Part shown: positions 5,037 to 7,435 of the stretch, piece after piece | Layout: each line of letters begins with the position of its first letter | Position numbering within the stretch: position 1 is the first letter of the stretch | Origin: Mycoplasmataceae bacterium | Lineage (GTDB): Bacteria; Bacillota_I; Bacilli_A; Mycoplasmatales; Mycoplasmoidaceae | DNA length: 7,435 bases | Direction: 5' to 3' | Assembly (NCBI GenBank): GCA_031278855.1 | Contig: JAITJR010000043.1 | Coordinates: forward strand, 1 to 7,435 | Made by a program: the position numbers and the translations under genes | The notes under the pieces: model-generated | The model's database searches: none | Told to the model about the DNA's origin: nothing | Seen by the model: the letters and a program-made list of their open reading frames with translations, nothing else

Positions 5037-7388
5037 AACTTTGCGATAAATTAGTATCGTAGTCACTATGACAAGAATGGCTGAACCAATCGCTATTGGT
5101 GCTACCAACAATCAATTAATGGACGATTTGTTAAAATCATAAACATATGTTAATGTCGTCACTTGTTGCGTTTTAACATCAGTAAAAGTTATATCGGCCA
5201 TTAAAGTTCGTTTTTGGTCATCAGGTTTTAACGATATCAATAAATCGTTAATATGACGATTTTTAAATTCATCACTCATTTTAATTAAATCATTTTTAAA
5301 ATCAAGTTCAGATATTTCACTTGGTTTCTTTGCCGATAAAGATGCGGGTATTTTTTTATTCTGTTCAATAAAATACGGTTTTAAATTGAAAATCTGAAAT
5401 GTTTTGTCAAAATAATCTGGTACATCACTTTGATCAACACAAATTGTAGCAATTCCTTTACGATCATCAATAGTCTTTACACTGAAATGCATTCCGTTTA
5501 AAGCAGCAGCCGAGAATCCATTTAAATGCATTAGTGTTTTAATTTTAGCATCGCTTAAATCTTCACCAATCAAATTATTTATATTCTTAGATCCATCAAT
5601 ATCTTTTAAATTTAAAATATTGGTTTTAAATTCATCATAAGTATGTTCAATCATTTTATTATTTATAGTTAAGTTGACTTTAATAATGCCATTCTTTCCG
5701 TTTCTAATAATTTTGTATTGATCTTTATTTAAAAGTGTTCAGTCTCCTAATTCGTCAAAATTTGTTTTTAAAACAAGATATTGATTTAATAATTCGCCAT
5801 CACTAATTTCATTAACAGAGTAATTTCGATTAAAAATTGGGTCATTATTTTTGAAGTCGCCACTAGTAATTATCGGTGTATTCATTTCATAAATATTTTC
5901 GCCATCACTTTTAATTTGGGGAATATTAACACTAAATTTATTAATAGTTTGCGGTTCAATATATACATCGTTATTGTTTAACTCATTACTTGTTAATGAA
6001 TCAAGACGAAATTTAGTTGTGGTATCTCCTTTTTGACCTACCAATATATCGACTCCATTTGCCAAATTAGCAAAATCAAAATGGGTAGTTTGTTTTATTC
6101 ATTGGTTTGGTTGCTGAGCATTAGTTAAAGCATAATTTAAGTTAAAACTCATCTTATCTTTTAAATCATTAATGACGTCTCAAGGATCATCATACATACC
6201 AAATCCTAATGATTTAGCATATTCTGGTGAAATTTTGGATGGGTGTGTTTTCATGTACTCATACACATCACCTTCGCCCCCAAATGATGGAAAAAAAGGG
6301 GGAAAAGGGAAAAAAGAATGCTGCTCTATATATTTTTTTAGAATATTGAAATTATCTTCAGCTAAAATATTCATATCAATTAAACTATTGAAAACACATT
6401 TGTCGATAGATGAAAAATGTTTATGAATTTGATCCCAATCACTTTCAAGGAGATTTTTAATTTTTTGATGATATTCGTATAGTTGCTTAGCTCTACCAAT
6501 AAAATCTTTATTCAATGTTAAACGAATAGTTTTTTGATTAAAACTAGCGGTAGCGATATCGATTATGTTAGACAAATCATAATTTGCAAATAACAATGCG
6601 TCCCCAGGAGTATTAAGAGTACAAGTATCGTTATGGCTCACGCCCGTTGGCTGCAATCAATAAGTAATTAAATGATTACTGGGTTTTTCTACGCCATCTG
6701 TAACTTTTTCTTCCTTAATCTTAAAAAAAGGTAAACCCTTAATGGCATTAGTGCTATCATTTTTCAGGTCAGCATCATTAAATTGAGCGTCACTTGTTTT
6801 AGTATAAAGACAGGGTTTATGTTGATCATCTCTAAACGCACAAGGTGCATCTAATTCAGATATTTGCTTACCACAAGCTCAAATATTACTATTAGGTAAA
6901 TTAAATCTCATCGTTGATAACCCAAAATTTCGAATACTACTTCGACTACTTGATAAGTTATCTAAATATATTCCATTTCAATCTTCAATACGTTCATTCA
7001 AATCTTTTTTTATCTCGCCGTCATCAAATTTATATTCAAAATATCCATATTCATTTTTATTATCTGTCGGACTGGTTATTTGATGACACGAAGACAATAA
7101 TTGATTTGATTTTAAAACACAATCATCTGGACTTAAGTAAATCTTTTTAACTGTGCTGTCAAAATTTATAGAACGTTGATGTTCCTTGCCATCGTCGTAT
7201 TTTTTATCTACCATTAATTGTTGCGATATTCTAGTTTTTGCATGAACAGTTTGTAAATAATCGGTATTTTCCTCCACATCACTAAACTTTGTTGCCCCAA
7301 TGCACGTATTAACTCCAAGATTACTAAAAGGAACAACGCCTGTAAAGGATATTAGGCAACCCGTAAGAATTTTTTGTAAACTAATCAT
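5016..7388 (-). CDS. Predicted surface protein with N-terminal export signal and C-terminal membrane anchor (unrecognised)
   Basis: A 790-residue open frame, continuous only with TGA as Trp (for example Trp137, 170, 550, 759). Residues 1-6 are a short basic start and 7-21 are hydrophobic (ILTGCLISFTGVVPF), fitting a signal peptide. LTGC at 8-11 resembles a lipobox but lies too close to the N-terminus. The ectodomain has a cysteine-bearing part (Cys90, 101, 172, 183, 193, 256, 331), a helical stretch (about 295-358), a Phe/Pro run (359-367) and beta-rich sequence to about 550. Near 555-590, 600-675 and 680-758 are degenerate repeats ending in G-x-(I/A)-x-(V/I)-type strands and a (T/F)-Y-x-F element. 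They recall mollicute Lipoprotein_17-like surface domains, but weakly. Residues 760-781 are a transmembrane helix, followed by a basic tail (RKVKKGKLQ). I infer type I topology with the bulk outside the cell. Start 7388 has a strong AGGAGAT site. No function is assigned; adhesion or antigenic roles are guesses. Confidence 0.85.
6289..6318. repeat. 30-base homopurine tract (homopyrimidine on the coding strand)
   Basis: The plus strand holds an unbroken purine run made of short homopolymers (A7, G5, A4, G3, A6, with flanking G/A). On the minus strand it encodes the Phe/Pro-rich run at residues 359-367 of the surface protein. Such tracts are prone to replication slippage; the frame is intact in this copy. 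Confidence 0.7.
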
Positions 7389-7394
7389 TTTTTT

Positions 7395-7401
7395 ATCTCC
7401 T
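7395..7401 (-). promoter_or_regulatory. Ribosome binding site of the surface protein gene
   Basis: On the minus strand AGGAGAT is followed by six A residues and then the ATG at 7388. This is the strongest Shine-Dalgarno match in the window and fixes the start. Only 34 bases remain upstream, so the promoter cannot be placed. Confidence 0.8.
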
Positions 7402-7435
7402 ATATCATTTAATTGACATACTTTTGGGAAAATGA

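Noticed and set aside
5044..5059. Inverted repeat CGATA-6-TATCG downstream of mtaB as a terminator
   Set aside because: No T-run follows on either strand, and it lies within the coding sequence for the transmembrane anchor.
6172..6426. Plus-strand open frames inside the surface protein gene (6172-6426, 6914-7150)
   Set aside because: They are antisense shadows; the minus-strand frame is continuous over 790 codons with a strong start and a clear membrane anchor.
7356..7367. LTGC at residues 8-11 of the surface protein as a lipoprotein lipobox
   Set aside because: Only about one hydrophobic residue precedes it, too short for a lipoprotein signal peptide, and the hydrophobic core continues past the cysteine.
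5016..7388. Reading the right-hand region as four separate or broken genes (pseudogene)
   Set aside because: All four pieces are in one frame and are separated only by TGA codons, which are Trp in mollicutes; no TAA or TAG interrupts them.
7413..7418. Perfect TTGACA on the plus strand near the right edge, as the -35 of a rightward promoter
   Set aside because: The matching -10 box would fall at or beyond position 7435, outside the window, so it cannot be supported.

Overview
The window comes from a mollicute (a Mycoplasma-type genome). It is strongly AT-rich, and every long gene stays open only if TGA is read as tryptophan (genetic code 4); TGG is also used. Conserved tryptophans fall on TGA codons, for example in Cas9 (LPWN motif), EF-P, NusB and the surface protein. 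Gene order, very tight packing and short gene lengths also fit a reduced mollicute genome. I cannot name the species.

Layout. (1) Positions 1-1718, minus strand: the N-terminal 572 residues of a type II CRISPR effector, Cas9, cut by the left edge of the window. RuvC-I with the catalytic Asp10, the arginine-rich bridge helix and the recognition lobe are visible; HNH, RuvC-III and the PAM-interacting part lie outside. (2) Positions 1719-1928: the only real intergenic gap, between divergent cas9 and efp. It holds the cas9 ribosome binding site, candidate promoters, and a plus-strand hairpin plus T-run that no annotated gene explains. This last signal suggests a short plus-strand RNA, and the best guess for its identity is tracrRNA. 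(3) Positions 1929-5024, plus strand: a five-gene set packed with gaps or overlaps of a few bases: efp (EF-P), an Asp23/YqhY-like small protein, nusB, a four-helix membrane protein, and mtaB (tRNA t6A37 methylthiotransferase). (4) Positions 5016-7388, minus strand: one 790-residue predicted surface protein with an N-terminal hydrophobic export segment, a long ectodomain and a C-terminal transmembrane anchor. It converges on mtaB and overlaps it by 9 bases. (5) Positions 7389-7435: its ribosome binding site and the window edge.

How the genes fit together. The plus-strand operon is housekeeping: translation elongation at proline stretches (EF-P), rRNA transcription antitermination (NusB) and tRNA anticodon-loop modification (MtaB). 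The efp-asp23-nusB order is a familiar Firmicutes/mollicute neighbourhood. This conserved block is flanked by two accessory loci of different character, a CRISPR-Cas9 locus on the left and an unrecognised surface protein on the right. I saw no tRNA, rRNA, insertion sequence, CRISPR repeat array or long repeat inside the window.
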